Assembly: GCA_015061115.1 (NCBI GenBank)
Contig: SUXE01000011.1
Coordinates: 89,921-153,920 of the forward strand
Source of the DNA: Bacteroidales bacterium
GTDB lineage: Bacteria > Bacteroidota > Bacteroidia > Bacteroidales > Paludibacteraceae
DNA: 64,000 bases
Reading direction: 5' to 3'
Shown here: in pieces, positions 16,071-25,394 of the stretch
Layout: every line of letters starts with the position of its first letter
How positions within the stretch are numbered: the stretch's first letter is position 1
Notes under the pieces: generated by a model
Told to the model about the DNA's origin: nothing
The model's input: only the letters and a program-made list of their open reading frames with translations
The model's database searches: none
Program-made: the position numbers and the translations under genes

Positions 16071-18698
16071 ATGAAAAAACTAAAATTACTATTGTTTTCT
16101 GTGCTTGCTCTTGCATCCAACAGCATTTTTGCTGGATCCCGTTCTTTTGATGAGATACAGGGAATAGCGAATAATACACTTGTCAATTCCGACAAAGTAT
16201 ATCTTGTGGATACCAAGACAGTGAATGGAAATCCCGTATGTTATACTTTCAAAGGAGAAAAAGGAGGATATGCGATTCTCTCTGCAGATCTTCGCGTTCC
16301 CGCTCTTCTTGCATATAGTAATGACGGTGAGATATATCCAGAACTGCAAGAAATGATCGATTTCTTTGCACAGAATATAGATAAAAACCAACATCAGAAT
16401 ATGGAGCTGTCTCAGTCTGCATCAGGGTCGGAATTAAGAGCTACACGAATTAAAGATGCTCCAATAGAGCCGTTGCTAAAGGATATCGCATGGGGACAAT
16501 TAGCTCCTTTTAACTTGTATGCACCTACTATTGGAGAGAAACAAGCTCCAGTAGGTTGTTTGGCTACTGCTGTCGCTCAACTTCTTTATTATTATCGTTA
16601 TCCAAAGGCAACAATTTCTGATATTCCTGCATATACCACTGCGACTGAGAAAATCGAGATCGCAGGTGTGAAAAAAGGAACAAAATTCGATTGGGATAAT
16701 ATGTTGGACTATTATCTTAATGGATATACTGACGTAAATGCGAACGCTGTTTCTAATCTTTTGTCTGTTGTTGACGCTGCTGTTGAGATGGACTTCGGTA
16801 AAGAAGAGAGTGGATCCGGTAAAAATTGCGCTAAGGAACTTGTTGAGGTGTTTGGATATGATCCGGATTTGATCCGGATCTCTTATCGTTCCTGTTACAC
16901 ATTTAGCGAATGGTCGCAAATAATCTATAATGAATTAAAGGAAAAACGTCCTGTCCTTATGTCTGGACATTCAATGACAGAAGGTCATAGTTTCTTGTGT
17001 GACGGAATTGATAAAAATGGATTGTTCCATATCAACTGGGGATGGAATGGATCACATGACGGATATTATGATTTGGCGATATTGAATCCGAACACTACAA
17101 CTGAGGCTGGTTCAAGTAAGTCGCCAGATGGCTATTCCAAGAACAATTGTATAGTTTATGGTATCCAGCCGGATAATGGGGTTGTGGATGTCTCTGACCG
17201 AAATTCAGCAGTTGAGGCTTTAGAAGTGAAATATCAAACTACAGATGGCTATTGTTTACTTTTCTACTCTTATGGCAATAACACGTTTGAAGAAAAAAAG
17301 GTGCAGTTGGCAAACGGATATCTAGATGAAGACGGAAATGTTGTCAGGTTAAACATAATTGGAGAGTTTGATCTGTCTCCTCTGTCAATTAACTATATGA
17401 ATCAAACCACTGCTCTGGATGTCTCAAAGTTCAAAGAAGGTAAGACTTATGATGTTTGTCTTATAGAAAGCGAGGATGGGGAACATTGGAGACTTTGTGA
17501 GGGTTACGAAAAAGTCAACTATTCATTCTCAGTTAAAGACGGTGTTGTGTATGCCTCTGATAAACATGAGTCTTCTGCTGAGTTGTCTGCTTCAGTTGAA
17601 ATGATTGATTTTAATGCTTCTGACCAGTATGCCCATGGCTCAATTCATTTCTATAATTCAGGTGCAAAAGAATATTATGACGCTGTCTATTTGTTCGTAA
17701 ACTCGATAGCTACGATTCCTGAATATAGCTGTTTTGGATCTTTTGTCACAGTTGAAGCTAATGACAGCAGTGAAACCGATTTTAAATTTATTCCGGACGC
17801 CGATTCTGTTTATTACTGGTTGGTGAGTCCAAACATGAGCGTCTTGGATAGTGGCATTGTGTATAAGCAAAACAAAAATTTTAAGCTTGTTGCTGATATA
17901 AAAATAGATACTACTGCAACAGGAGCTTTGATTTGCCAACTCACTGTAAAAAATGAAGGAGATGCATATTATGACAATCTTGTAGCTGTCTCACTCAATT
18001 ACAAAGAAGGATTTTTTAGAATAACCCCAGAACTGTATCTAAAACCAGGTGACGAGACGGTAATTAAAACTTATATTCCAAGTGAATATGTTTATACTCG
18101 ATATTCTGTACACGATTGCTACTCTAATTTGGTCTTGATTAATGATTTGGATGGAGAGATGACATTCAATGACGAAGTGAGTGTGGATTTCACTTACTCC
18201 AGATATAATACTTCTGATCAGATTTTGGTTGGAAACCTTGTTGTCAACAACGGAACATCTGAACCTTATTCGGGTACTTATATTTTGGAGCTAGACACCA
18301 CCGGTAATTATATCGGAAAGATATTGGCATCATTCACTGTAGACGTTCCTGCCCATTCGTCGAAAAATATTCCTTTGTCTCTTGAAATTGGAAAGGACAC
18401 TTGTAACTTGCTTCTTTACAAGGAAGGTAGCCTGAAAAGAATGCGTTATACTATGTATGCTAAATATGATGGTAAAACAGAAATAGACGAATTGGTTTTG
18501 TCTGACAATAACAAAATAAAGATTTGGACAAAGGATGCGATGCTTATGGTTGAGGCTACAGATGATGTAGAACTCCGAATCTCAACAATGGCTGGACGAG
18601 ATCTTGTCTCAAGGTCTCTTCGTAAAGGAGACATTTTCCAATGTGAACTTCCTTCTGCCGTTTATGTTGTAAATGGAAAGAAAATTCTTGTTCATTAG
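16071..18698 (+). CDS. Secreted C10-family cysteine peptidase (streptopain-like) with sorting domain
   Basis: This 875-residue exported protease has a signal peptide MKKLKLLLFSVLALASNSIFA, a propeptide (about 22-130, including GGYAILSADLRVPALLAYS), then the C10 catalytic domain. The nucleophile is Cys163 in APVGCLATAVAQLLYYY, and the catalytic His306 is in EGHSFLCDGIDKNGLFHINWGWNG. After about 365 come several Ig-like or beta-sandwich segments. The last 60 residues (VELRISTMAGRDLVSRSLRK, then the YVVNGKKILV close) look like a type A sorting domain of the type IX secretion system. Relatives include SpeB and Bacteroides fragilis fragipain-like C10 enzymes. It probably degrades host or dietary proteins at the cell surface. 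It is single-gene, with its own promoter and terminator. Confidence 0.9.
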   Translation: MKKLKLLLFSVLALASNSIFAGSRSFDEIQGIANNTLVNSDKVYLVDTKTVNGNPVCYTFKGEKGGYAILSADLRVPALLAYSNDGEIYPELQEMIDFFAQNIDKNQHQNMELSQSASGSELRATRIKDAPIEPLLKDIAWGQLAPFNLYAPTIGEKQAPVGCLATAVAQLLYYYRYPKATISDIPAYTTATEKIEIAGVKKGTKFDWDNMLDYYLNGYTDVNANAVSNLLSVVDAAVEMDFGKEESGSGKNCAKELVEVFGYDPDLIRISYRSCYTFSEWSQIIYNELKEKRPVLMSGHSMTEGHSFLCDGIDKNGLFHINWGWNGSHDGYYDLAILNPNTTTEAGSSKSPDGYSKNNCIVYGIQPDNGVVDVSDRNSAVEALEVKYQTTDGYCLLFYSYGNNTFEEKKVQLANGYLDEDGNVVRLNIIGEFDLSPLSINYMNQTTALDVSKFKEGKTYDVCLIESEDGEHWRLCEGYEKVNYSFSVKDGVVYASDKHESSAELSASVEMIDFNASDQYAHGSIHFYNSGAKEYYDAVYLFVNSIATIPEYSCFGSFVTVEANDSSETDFKFIPDADSVYYWLVSPNMSVLDSGIVYKQNKNFKLVADIKIDTTATGALICQLTVKNEGDAYYDNLVAVSLNYKEGFFRITPELYLKPGDETVIKTYIPSEYVYTRYSVHDCYSNLVLINDLDGEMTFNDEVSVDFTYSRYNTSDQILVGNLVVNNGTSEPYSGTYILELDTTGNYIGKILASFTVDVPAHSSKNIPLSLEIGKDTCNLLLYKEGSLKRMRYTMYAKYDGKTEIDELVLSDNNKIKIWTKDAMLMVEATDDVELRISTMAGRDLVSRSLRKGDIFQCELPSAVYVVNGKKILVH

Positions 18699-18736
18699 GC
18701 ATTAGAAACAAATAAATGAGGGTATATCAACCCAAT

Positions 18737-18788
18737 AACAGGCCATGGTAGCTAAGCGTTTGCGGCGTTTCAACCATGGCCTGTTTTT
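18737..18788 (+). terminator. Strong terminator after the C10 peptidase
   Basis: Thirteen-bp perfect stem (arms 18737-18749 and 18773-18785, cores GGCCATGG) with a 23-base GC-containing loop and a T run. Confidence 0.88.
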
Positions 18789-19012
18789 ATAACCGTTCCA
18801 TGGTATTGGTCAAATCATAATTCGTTAAATGATGCGGAGACGCCGTAATACGATGTTTCTACATTGTGACAGCCCACGCGTAGGGGCGACCCTTGTGGTC
18901 GTTCAGATTAGAAAAAAGATGGTCATCCAGATTTTAGAAAAACGGTGGACATTGTTTAAGAAAACCGGTTGCCCTGATTCTTGGGGTAAGTGGTAATGCC
19001 GGGATATAAATA
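18789..19012. other. Spacer with an R5 repeat and no gene
   Basis: It holds an R5 repeat (18876-18904: CGTAGGGGCGACC then TTGTGGTCG) and a GCGGAGACGCCG hairpin near 18835. A TIR-less AT/GC mixed segment then runs to the GAGACG hairpin at 19013. No coding frame looks real. Confidence 0.55.
18876..18904 (+). repeat. Dispersed repeat R5, copy a
   Basis: GTAGGGGCGACCCTTGTGGT plus CG. The reverse complement recurs at 62985-63021, and a related form occurs near 63880-63895 (GGGATGATCCCTTGTGGTCA). Confidence 0.6.
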
Positions 19013-19037
19013 TGGAGACGTTGCTTTGCAGCGTCTC
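19013..19037. terminator. R4-type hairpin between convergent genes
   Basis: GGAGACGTTGC pairs with GCAGCGTCTCC (one wobble pair) around TTT. It lies between the C10 peptidase and the convergent lipoprotein gene and probably terminates the latter. Confidence 0.65.
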
Positions 19038-19080
19038 CACAAAATATTTAGATGGATTACAATCTGGCATAGCCAATAGC

Positions 19081-20118
19081 TTATTTGCTTTTCTTAAATT
19101 TGTTCTTTATCTCAGGATAGTCTAGAAGGAACGGAAAATCATCAACTACGAGAGCATATGTTTTGTAATTCTTGGAGATCTCCGGATGCATTAGCATGAA
19201 TATTTTTTCTGCATCTTCTCCTTTATTACTTGAGTATTCCAGTGCTTTTGTGAGGAATAAATTCCTGTATGAATTGTTTCTAAGGTAGTTGAATAATGCC
19301 TTGCTTTCGCGTTTGGAACAATCTTCTGTTGACTCTAAATCGATAGAACTGATGTATTCTCTCCATAATGCCACAGTCATCAAAATGTTCTTTTCCATTT
19401 TGTTTACATATTCTGATGTCGCACAACTGTCAGGCATTTCTGACTCAGGGGAAACCGTCAGTTGCTCATGTAGGATATCAATGAATTCTTTTGGAGCATA
19501 GGTAGAGTCTATTTGTTCCATCGAGAAGTCCAAGTCGTAGTAGCTTTCTGCAAATTTCACAAGTTTCAATGACTTGTCAAAATATTCCTCATGCACATAT
19601 GTGTATGGTGTATAAAAACTATACACATTTATAGAATCCGCCATTTTAGACAATTTCACCTTACGGGTGCCCTGCAATGTGTGGGTGTGGGTGATAGGAA
19701 TATATCCTGGCGCTTTTGGCTCGGTCGAATATATTACTCTGGCATCAGTATTCACGGAAAGGTAGCATCTTCCTACTGTATCAGCCTCATTGTCAAACAT
19801 GATAAGATCTCCATCTTTTACTAGGAATCTGAATTTTCGTTGATTTAGGATTGTTTTGTGTTGGGATGAATAGTAATATAACGTTTCATCTCTATAGTGA
19901 TTCTTTTCATTGTAAATTATGGCCATATAATCCACATAGTCATGTCTGTTCTCTCCATCAATTCTTTTCTGGAAATAACGGATGTCAACACCATCTTTGG
20001 CTTCTGGTGTCTCTAACATGTATTTTTGGCGTGCCTCCTGTTTGTCGTCACATGATATGATGTTGAATAAACCAAACAGAATAGCAATTAAGTTCATCAG
20101 TTTTTTTATCATAATCAT
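19081..20118 (-). CDS. Uncharacterised lipoprotein
   Basis: This 345-residue protein has an N-terminal hydrophobic signal and lipobox NIISC (Cys23), followed by acidic DDKQE, which favours outer-membrane and possibly surface placement. I recognise no domain. The middle is beta-rich (YVDYMAIIYNE, LYYYSSQHKTI, RKFRFLVKDGDLIMFDNEAD) and the last 120 residues are helical. It is transcribed alone from a good promoter at 20215-20245, convergent with the C10 peptidase. A role with the peptidase is possible by location only. Confidence 0.7.
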   Translation of the reverse strand: MIMIKKLMNLIAILFGLFNIISCDDKQEARQKYMLETPEAKDGVDIRYFQKRIDGENRHDYVDYMAIIYNEKNHYRDETLYYYSSQHKTILNQRKFRFLVKDGDLIMFDNEADTVGRCYLSVNTDARVIYSTEPKAPGYIPITHTHTLQGTRKVKLSKMADSINVYSFYTPYTYVHEEYFDKSLKLVKFAESYYDLDFSMEQIDSTYAPKEFIDILHEQLTVSPESEMPDSCATSEYVNKMEKNILMTVALWREYISSIDLESTEDCSKRESKALFNYLRNNSYRNLFLTKALEYSSNKGEDAEKIFMLMHPEISKNYKTYALVVDDFPFLLDYPEIKNKFKKSK

Positions 20119-20214
20119 TGCCTTTTCTTTTTAGGATAGCAATTGAAAATGTATTTTAGAGGTGTAGTTTAGTACGCCCATTTTAAGACTCCCTTTGAAA
20201 GGGTAGTTAATTTA

Positions 20215-20245
20215 CAAAAATAATATTTTTTTTGAAGAGGACAAA
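20215..20245 (-). promoter_or_regulatory. Promoter of the uncharacterised lipoprotein
   Basis: Minus-strand TATTTTTG (20222 to 20215) and TTTG (20245-20242) with a 19-base spacer, exactly the consensus spacing. The leader is about 95 nt. Confidence 0.72.
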
Positions 20246-20330
20246 AAATAGCCATAAAATTCGGATTAGTAATGTAAAATGATTAGTGTTAAATGAGTGA
20301 TAACACAAAATTGTCTTTGTTTATGTATGT

Positions 20331-20359
20331 AGTGACCACTAAAAATATGTGGTCTGACT
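20331..20359 (-). terminator. Possible terminator after the ProX-like gene
   Basis: AGTGACCAC (20331-20339) can pair with GTGGTCTGACT (20349-20359) with a two-base bulge, directly after the stop on the minus strand. There is no long T tract. Confidence 0.4.
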
Positions 20360-20950
20360 CTATAAATTCACTACTATGGCTTCGTGGTGGATGGCTGGGA
20401 GAATCTTTTCTGTCAAGTCTTTCACATGCATACGTAGGCTGGATGTGTTCATGCAGGGATGGCAACCTACGAATTCACTTCTCAGCACATCACTGTCTAT
20501 CAGCAATTGCACGGTGTTGTCCTTGTCGTTCATCAATCCAAGTACAGACACTGATCCTGGGGTGACGTCGAGATATTTGAGCATCTCTTCCTCTCCTGCA
20601 AACGACAATCTGGCAGAATTTATCTGTGCAGACAAGTCTTTGGTCAGAAATTTTTTGTCGCCTGGCATCATTAGAAGATAGTATTTGGTGTGCTGTTTGT
20701 TGGTGAGAAACAGATTCTTACAGATGATGGCATGTTTGCCTTTGTCCGCACTTTGGTCTGCTTTGAACGCTTCAAGTGGCATTCGTTCAAATGCTGCGTC
20801 TATCTCCGCACATACTTCCATGGTCATGGCTGGCTCATGGTCGAGTCGGTCGTATTCCACACCAAGTGAGTCGAGTAGGTCGTACACTCTGATTTCTCTC
20901 TCTAGTCTGCCAGACAGGTCTTCTGGTCTTCCTTTGTATATCGTAAGCAT
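20360..20950 (-). CDS. proX: ProX/YbaK-type prolyl-tRNA editing protein
   Basis: This 196-residue member of the YbaK/aminoacyl-tRNA deacylase family has its N-terminus at YDLLDSLGVEYDRLDHEPAMTM, the conserved HAIICKNLFLTNKQHTKYYL block, then GDKKFLTKDLSAQI. DVTPGSVSVLGLMND and a final VGCHPCMNTSSLRM close the domain. ProX-like enzymes free tRNA(Pro) wrongly charged with alanine or cysteine. It is the last gene of the four-gene leftward operon that begins with the chagasin-like inhibitor, five bases after the SanA-like gene. The substrate is inferred from the family. Confidence 0.88.
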   Translation of the reverse strand: MLTIYKGRPEDLSGRLEREIRVYDLLDSLGVEYDRLDHEPAMTMEVCAEIDAAFERMPLEAFKADQSADKGKHAIICKNLFLTNKQHTKYYLLMMPGDKKFLTKDLSAQINSARLSFAGEEEMLKYLDVTPGSVSVLGLMNDKDNTVQLLIDSDVLRSEFVGCHPCMNTSSLRMHVKDLTEKILPAIHHEAIVVNL

Positions 20951-20954
20951 GTTT

Positions 20955-21650
20955 TTATTCGTTTAAGTCTGTTTGCGGATGTCCGGATGCGATTTGGATT
21001 GGCTCTCCTCCAAAGCGTGGCTCTTTGCCGATAAGCATGTCAAGGTATAGTTTCATTCTCGCTCCTGCTTCCCTTATCAATGTTTTATACTTGCTCCTTT
21101 TGACTTCTACATCTTTAGCGTTGAAGCCGATTAAATCCATGTCCTGCCATTCACCGAGCACAATGCTTCTTTCGTTATGAAACTTCTGGGAAATGACTGT
21201 CATTTTGGTCTGACCAAAGATGTTTTTTGCTCTCACTACGGAATCCAGGGTTCTGAATCCTGCATAGTCAATGTAAATCACATCTTTAGGGATTCCTCTT
21301 TCTATAAGGATTTCTCTCATAACATCAGGTTCTGAATAATCCTTCGTTTTGTTGTCTCCACTGATAAGGACAAATTTTATCTTGCCTGCCTTGTATAGCT
21401 TTTCCACCGCATCCACACGATAGGTGAAATATGGATTGTCCATTCCCTTTTTCGTCTTTGGGTTGGTGCCGAGCACCATTCCCACTTCATTGTATGGAAT
21501 GCTGTTGACGTCGTCGTACAGCCTGTCTGCGGTTTTATTCTCTACTGATTTGTAGAAACAAATTGGAGTAATAATGAGAATCGCTATGACCAGCAGAGAT
21601 ATTCCTATGATTTTTTTCTTCTTTTTTGTTATCGTAAAGTTCAAGTTCAT
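20955..21650 (-). CDS. SanA/YdcF-like (DUF218) membrane protein
   Basis: This protein of about 231 residues has one N-terminal membrane helix (IIGISLLVIAILIITPICFY) and a DUF218-type domain outside: VGMVLGTNPKTKKGM, then FVLISGDNKTKDYSEPDVM, IPKDVIYIDYAGFRTLDSVV and VISQKFHNERSIVLG. SanA homologues affect envelope permeability and vancomycin sensitivity in E. coli, with an unclear mechanism. The start is uncertain: ATG 21650 is chosen because the longer frame from 21680 adds a non-helical stretch. It sits third in an operon, after yjbQ. Confidence 0.8.
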   Translation of the reverse strand: MNLNFTITKKKKKIIGISLLVIAILIITPICFYKSVENKTADRLYDDVNSIPYNEVGMVLGTNPKTKKGMDNPYFTYRVDAVEKLYKAGKIKFVLISGDNKTKDYSEPDVMREILIERGIPKDVIYIDYAGFRTLDSVVRAKNIFGQTKMTVISQKFHNERSIVLGEWQDMDLIGFNAKDVEVKRSKYKTLIREAGARMKLYLDMLIGKEPRFGGEPIQIASGHPQTDLNE

Positions 21651-21694
21651 TTTCTGAATTAAGCATTTCCCATTTAGCATTGTGAATTGATTTC

Positions 21695-22114
21695 TTATTC
21701 TCCTGCGATTGTCGCGACGATATGTCTCGCACCTCCGTAGTTTCTGAATTCACAAAGGTATATTCCTTGCCAAGTGCCAAGGTTAAGCCTGCCATTGGTG
21801 ATTGGAATAGTAAGGCTGTCGCCGACGAGTGTGCTTTTGGCGTGAGCTGGCATATCGTCGTCGCCTTCAAGAGTGTGCTGGTAATATGGCTCGCGTTCTT
21901 TCACCATGCGGTTGAAGATGCTTTCCATGTCGACGCGGACATCAGGATCGGCATTCTCGTTGATTGTCAACCCCGCAGATGTGTGTTTGATAAACAGGTT
22001 CAGCAATCCTACTTTGGGTAATGCTGGCAAATGAGACAAGATTTCGCCTGTGACTAGATGAAACCCACGTCGCTTTTCATTAAGAGAGAATTCTACTTGC
22101 GTCCACATGGTCAT
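21695..22114 (-). CDS. yjbQ: YjbQ-family protein (UPF0047)
   Basis: This 139-residue cytosolic protein belongs to the YjbQ family, with weak thiamine-phosphate synthase activity reported for the E. coli member. Motifs present are FIKHTSAGLTINENADPDV, MPAHAKSTLVGDSL, then TIPITNGRLNLGTWQGIYL. The two conserved His and the Glu lie in these blocks. The ATG overlaps the stop of the upstream inhibitor gene by four bases. The true physiological reaction is unknown. Confidence 0.88.
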   Translation of the reverse strand: MTMWTQVEFSLNEKRRGFHLVTGEILSHLPALPKVGLLNLFIKHTSAGLTINENADPDVRVDMESIFNRMVKEREPYYQHTLEGDDDMPAHAKSTLVGDSLTIPITNGRLNLGTWQGIYLCEFRNYGGARHIVATIAGE

Positions 22115-22635
22115 TCAACGATTGTTATGTTGTAAACTACTGTCGCCTCTGGATCTTTTTTCTCCCAAGGTCGTTTGTATTCAAAGATGACTTTTGCGAA
22201 TCCGGTTTTATGGAAACTGAATACATATTCTCTGGTCGACGGTGCACCGCACATCATTGGCTGTGACGGATCTCTTTTGGTGGTGTTTTTTACTGTGTCC
22301 AGTTTCAAAATAGAACTGTCCTGAGTCTCTATTTTCACTTCCCAATCATATCCTGTTGACGGATTTGTCACGGCAGGGATGATGATGCTGGCCATGTTTA
22401 ATTGAACTGAGTCGTTGAACTCTTTGTTTCCATCGGAATAATTAAGTTCTGGAAGAGTTATACTCGTTTTGCTTTTTGCAACGGACACTGTTATATCTGT
22501 CGATTCAGCACTCTCTTCCGCAGCTGTGTCTTTAACTATTTTTCTTCTGTCCATTCTCCCTCCTTGTACTTGTGAGCAAGCTATCATTGCGATAGCCGAG
22601 AAAAATGCCAATGCTGTCTTGATAAATTTTTTCAT
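22111..22635 (-). CDS. Chagasin-like (I42) cysteine-peptidase inhibitor, lipoprotein
   Basis: This 174-residue protein has a lipobox AMIACS near residue 20, a charged linker, and a chagasin/ICP-type Ig-like domain from about 55. The three inhibitory loops are recognisable: NPSTGYDW (L4 loop), CGAPSTREYVF in place of the usual GxGG loop, and FEYKRPWEK (RPW loop). I42 proteins block papain-like C1 peptidases. In this organism it could protect the envelope from its own or host cysteine peptidases. It is the first gene of the operon with yjbQ, the SanA-like gene and proX. The altered central loop makes the specificity uncertain. Confidence 0.82.
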   Translation of the reverse strand: MKKFIKTALAFFSAIAMIACSQVQGGRMDRRKIVKDTAAEESAESTDITVSVAKSKTSITLPELNYSDGNKEFNDSVQLNMASIIIPAVTNPSTGYDWEVKIETQDSSILKLDTVKNTTKRDPSQPMMCGAPSTREYVFSFHKTGFAKVIFEYKRPWEKKDPEATVVYNITIVE

Positions 22636-22656
22636 TTCTTCTTAAAGAATTTTGTG

Positions 22657-22678
22657 GAGACGGGAATACTCCCGTCTC
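22657..22678 (-). terminator. R4-type terminator after the Ca2+-ATPase
   Basis: GAGACGGGA (22657-22665) pairs with TCCCGTCTC (22670-22678), 9 bp, loop ATAC. It separates the ATPase gene from the inhibitor operon. Confidence 0.7.
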
Positions 22679-22684
22679 TACGGA

Positions 22685-25384
22685 TTATTTCTTAATCATC
22701 CTCACTAATTCCCCAATCCATAATACAATCGATGTCGCGCCTATGATTATCAGCCAATCGGTTATGTTGATCGGTGTCACGTTGAACATCGCTCCTCCAA
22801 GGGTTACAATCAGAATCTGACCGAATAAGATTAATGCGGCGATTGTGACGAATCCTTTGCTATTCTTGAAATGCAAAGCACTTTTGTTTGTCTCGAATGC
22901 TTTGGCATTGAACATGTTCCAGAACTGAAGCATCACGAATATCGTGAAAAACAGACTGCATTCATACGGAGATAGATTTGATCCTCCTGGTGTCATGCCT
23001 AGCAAACCGCTTTCAAACGTGATTTCGTGATTTTTCATCATAAACAGTAGACCTAGCATGGCAGCGAAGAAGAATGCTCCGACTGAAAGTATGAAATTCA
23101 TCATCGGTTTGTTGATGATAAATGCGGTTCTTGATCTTGGCTTCTCTTTCATCACACTCATTGATGGCGGAAGTGATGCCAATGCCATTGCAGCGAAAGT
23201 GTCCATTATTAGGTTTACCCATAGCATCTGGGTCACTGTAAGTGGCGATTTGATTCCCGGGATGAAAGCTCCGACAAGCACGATAAGGCATGCTGCCACG
23301 TTTACTGTCATCTGGAACAGTATGAATCGCTGGATATTCTGGTATAATGAACGTCCCCACATCACAGCACGTGTGATACTTGAGAAAGAATTGTCTATGA
23401 TAGTTATGTCCGACGCCTCTTTTGCCACACTTGTGCCGTCTCCCATCGACAATCCTACGTGAGCAGCTTTCAATGCTGGGGCATCGTTGGTTCCGTCTCC
23501 AGTCACAGCCACAACTTGGTTGCGTCTTTGCAACGTCTCCACCAATCTTTTCTTGTCAAGTGGACGAGCTCTGGCGATAATCTTAATCTCCTCAACTCTG
23601 TTGTAAACCTCCTCGTCTGATAAAGCTGCGAAGTCGGGGCCTGTGATGATGTTGTTTTCTCCGTATGTCTCTTTCCAAAGACCTATCTGACGACCGATCT
23701 CTTTTGCAGTCGCTGTTGTGTCTCCAGTCACGATTTTGATGTCGATGCCTGCCTCAATACAACTGTTTACTGCTTCAGGAACCTCTTTACGCACAGGGTC
23801 TGCAATCGCAACTATACCCATGAATGTCAGGTTGTTGGCGGTTAGTTTGTTGTCGTTGATGACAGCATCACCGTCTTCTACAATCTGATATGCGAATGCA
23901 AGAGTACGCATTGCTTGATTCTGATATTTTAGCAGGGTCTCATTGATAGAGTGTTTGGTCTCTCCTCCAGCGATGTTTGAACAAAGAGCAAGCACTATTT
24001 CGGGAGCTCCCTTCAGATACAACACTTTTTTGCCGTTCAAATACTGAGATTTGACAAGTGAAGCCATGTACTTGCGTTCTGTGGAGAATGGGATTTCATC
24101 CACTCTTTCCGCATTCTCTTTTACTTTCTCAAAGTCGATATTGTGTTTGTGAAGCCATAGAAGCAATGCTCCTTCCGTAGGATTTCCTAAAGCCTTAGGA
24201 TTGTTTGCGTCAGAAAGGTCGAGTAGGGCTGTTGAGTTGACGGAAATGCCTTCCACAACAAGGTTGCTGGCTTCGTCTCCGGCAAGAGTCTGGTCTGGTT
24301 GCAGATTGAAAAACTTAGTTTCATATACCTGCATCTTGTTCTGTGTGAGTGTACCTGTCTTGTCGGTGCAGATTACAGTCGTCGCTCCCATTGTCTCGCA
24401 AGCGTGCATCTTGCGTACAAGGTTGTTGGTCTTGAGCATCGCACGCATACTGTATGCAAGGGATAGCGTGACAGCCATAGGCAACCCTTCTGGTACAGCC
24501 ACAGCCACGAGTGCCACAGCCACCATACAAGCCTGAAGTGTCTCAGTGATGAACCCTGCGGTCGCACCGTCGCAAAACCAAGAGAATCCATCGTTGTTGA
24601 CGAAATACATGCCTATTCGGCCGACGATGATAAGTCCTGCGATTACGTAGCTGATTTTTGCGATCAGGTTGCCGAGTCCGTCAAGCTGCTCGTTGAGAGG
24701 AGTCTTGACGCTGTTGTCTATTTTAGCGGCTGTGAAAACTTTTCCATTTTCAGTGTGGTCTCCCACAGCAAACACTCGCATTATACCGTGGCCTTCCATC
24801 ACTTTTGTGCCACGCATAGCATGGTTGGAAGGGAATGTCGCATTAGGGTCGAAGTCTTCTTCTTTTGTGGTTTTCAGACAGATAGGTTCGCCAGTGAGCG
24901 TGCTTTCATCAATATTGAGGGATGTGGCTTCCAACAGTTCTCCGTCAGCAGGCACTTCACAACCTGTCACGAGAATCACGATGTCGCCCACCACCACATC
25001 TTTGCGTGGGATTTCTGTAGTGATTCCGTCACGGATAACCTGTACCGGCTCGTCATCGTTCACTTGGTTGAGCACTTCAAACTCTTTATCGGCGGCATAT
25101 TCAAAGTAGAATGCCATACCTGTGGCAAGGAAGATTGCCACCCAGATGCCGACGGGCTCGAAAAAGACGGTTGGGTCGGGATGCTGGAAATATTCGTATA
25201 TTGATATACAAATTGATAAAGCTCCAGCGACAAGCAATATAATGATAAGGGGATCTTTGAATTTCTCTAGAAATTTTATAAATAACGATTCCTTCTCCGG
25301 TGGAGTAAGAATGTTGGTTCCGAATCGGGTTCTGGAATCAATGACTTCTTGACTTCGGAGTCCATTATAATGCGTTTTTGCCAT
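22685..25384 (-). CDS. Calcium-translocating P-type ATPase (P2 type)
   Basis: This 899-residue inner-membrane cation pump has the parts in order: N-terminal cation-ATPase domain (YNGLRSQEVIDSRTRFGTN), and actuator domain with STLTGEP. The M4 segment VAVALVAVAVPEGLPMAVTL carries the PEGL ion-site motif. The phosphorylation motif CTDKTGTLT holds Asp341, followed by the nucleotide domain with KGAPE, the hinge TGDGTNDAPALKAAHVGLSMG, and six C-terminal helices. These fit SERCA/PMCA-like Ca2+ ATPases; Ca2+ export is inferred, and Mn2+ is possible. It starts ten bases after coaD and ends at an R4 hairpin. Confidence 0.92.
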   Translation of the reverse strand: MAKTHYNGLRSQEVIDSRTRFGTNILTPPEKESLFIKFLEKFKDPLIIILLVAGALSICISIYEYFQHPDPTVFFEPVGIWVAIFLATGMAFYFEYAADKEFEVLNQVNDDEPVQVIRDGITTEIPRKDVVVGDIVILVTGCEVPADGELLEATSLNIDESTLTGEPICLKTTKEEDFDPNATFPSNHAMRGTKVMEGHGIMRVFAVGDHTENGKVFTAAKIDNSVKTPLNEQLDGLGNLIAKISYVIAGLIIVGRIGMYFVNNDGFSWFCDGATAGFITETLQACMVAVALVAVAVPEGLPMAVTLSLAYSMRAMLKTNNLVRKMHACETMGATTVICTDKTGTLTQNKMQVYETKFFNLQPDQTLAGDEASNLVVEGISVNSTALLDLSDANNPKALGNPTEGALLLWLHKHNIDFEKVKENAERVDEIPFSTERKYMASLVKSQYLNGKKVLYLKGAPEIVLALCSNIAGGETKHSINETLLKYQNQAMRTLAFAYQIVEDGDAVINDNKLTANNLTFMGIVAIADPVRKEVPEAVNSCIEAGIDIKIVTGDTTATAKEIGRQIGLWKETYGENNIITGPDFAALSDEEVYNRVEEIKIIARARPLDKKRLVETLQRRNQVVAVTGDGTNDAPALKAAHVGLSMGDGTSVAKEASDITIIDNSFSSITRAVMWGRSLYQNIQRFILFQMTVNVAACLIVLVGAFIPGIKSPLTVTQMLWVNLIMDTFAAMALASLPPSMSVMKEKPRSRTAFIINKPMMNFILSVGAFFFAAMLGLLFMMKNHEITFESGLLGMTPGGSNLSPYECSLFFTIFVMLQFWNMFNAKAFETNKSALHFKNSKGFVTIAALILFGQILIVTLGGAMFNVTPINITDWLIIIGATSIVLWIGELVRMIKK

Positions 25385-25394
25385 TTTGAATGTT

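Noticed and set aside
16071..18698. Prophage or genomic-island origin of the C10 peptidase region
   Set aside because: No integrase, tRNA target, attachment repeats or phage structural genes nearby, and base composition looks like the neighbours.
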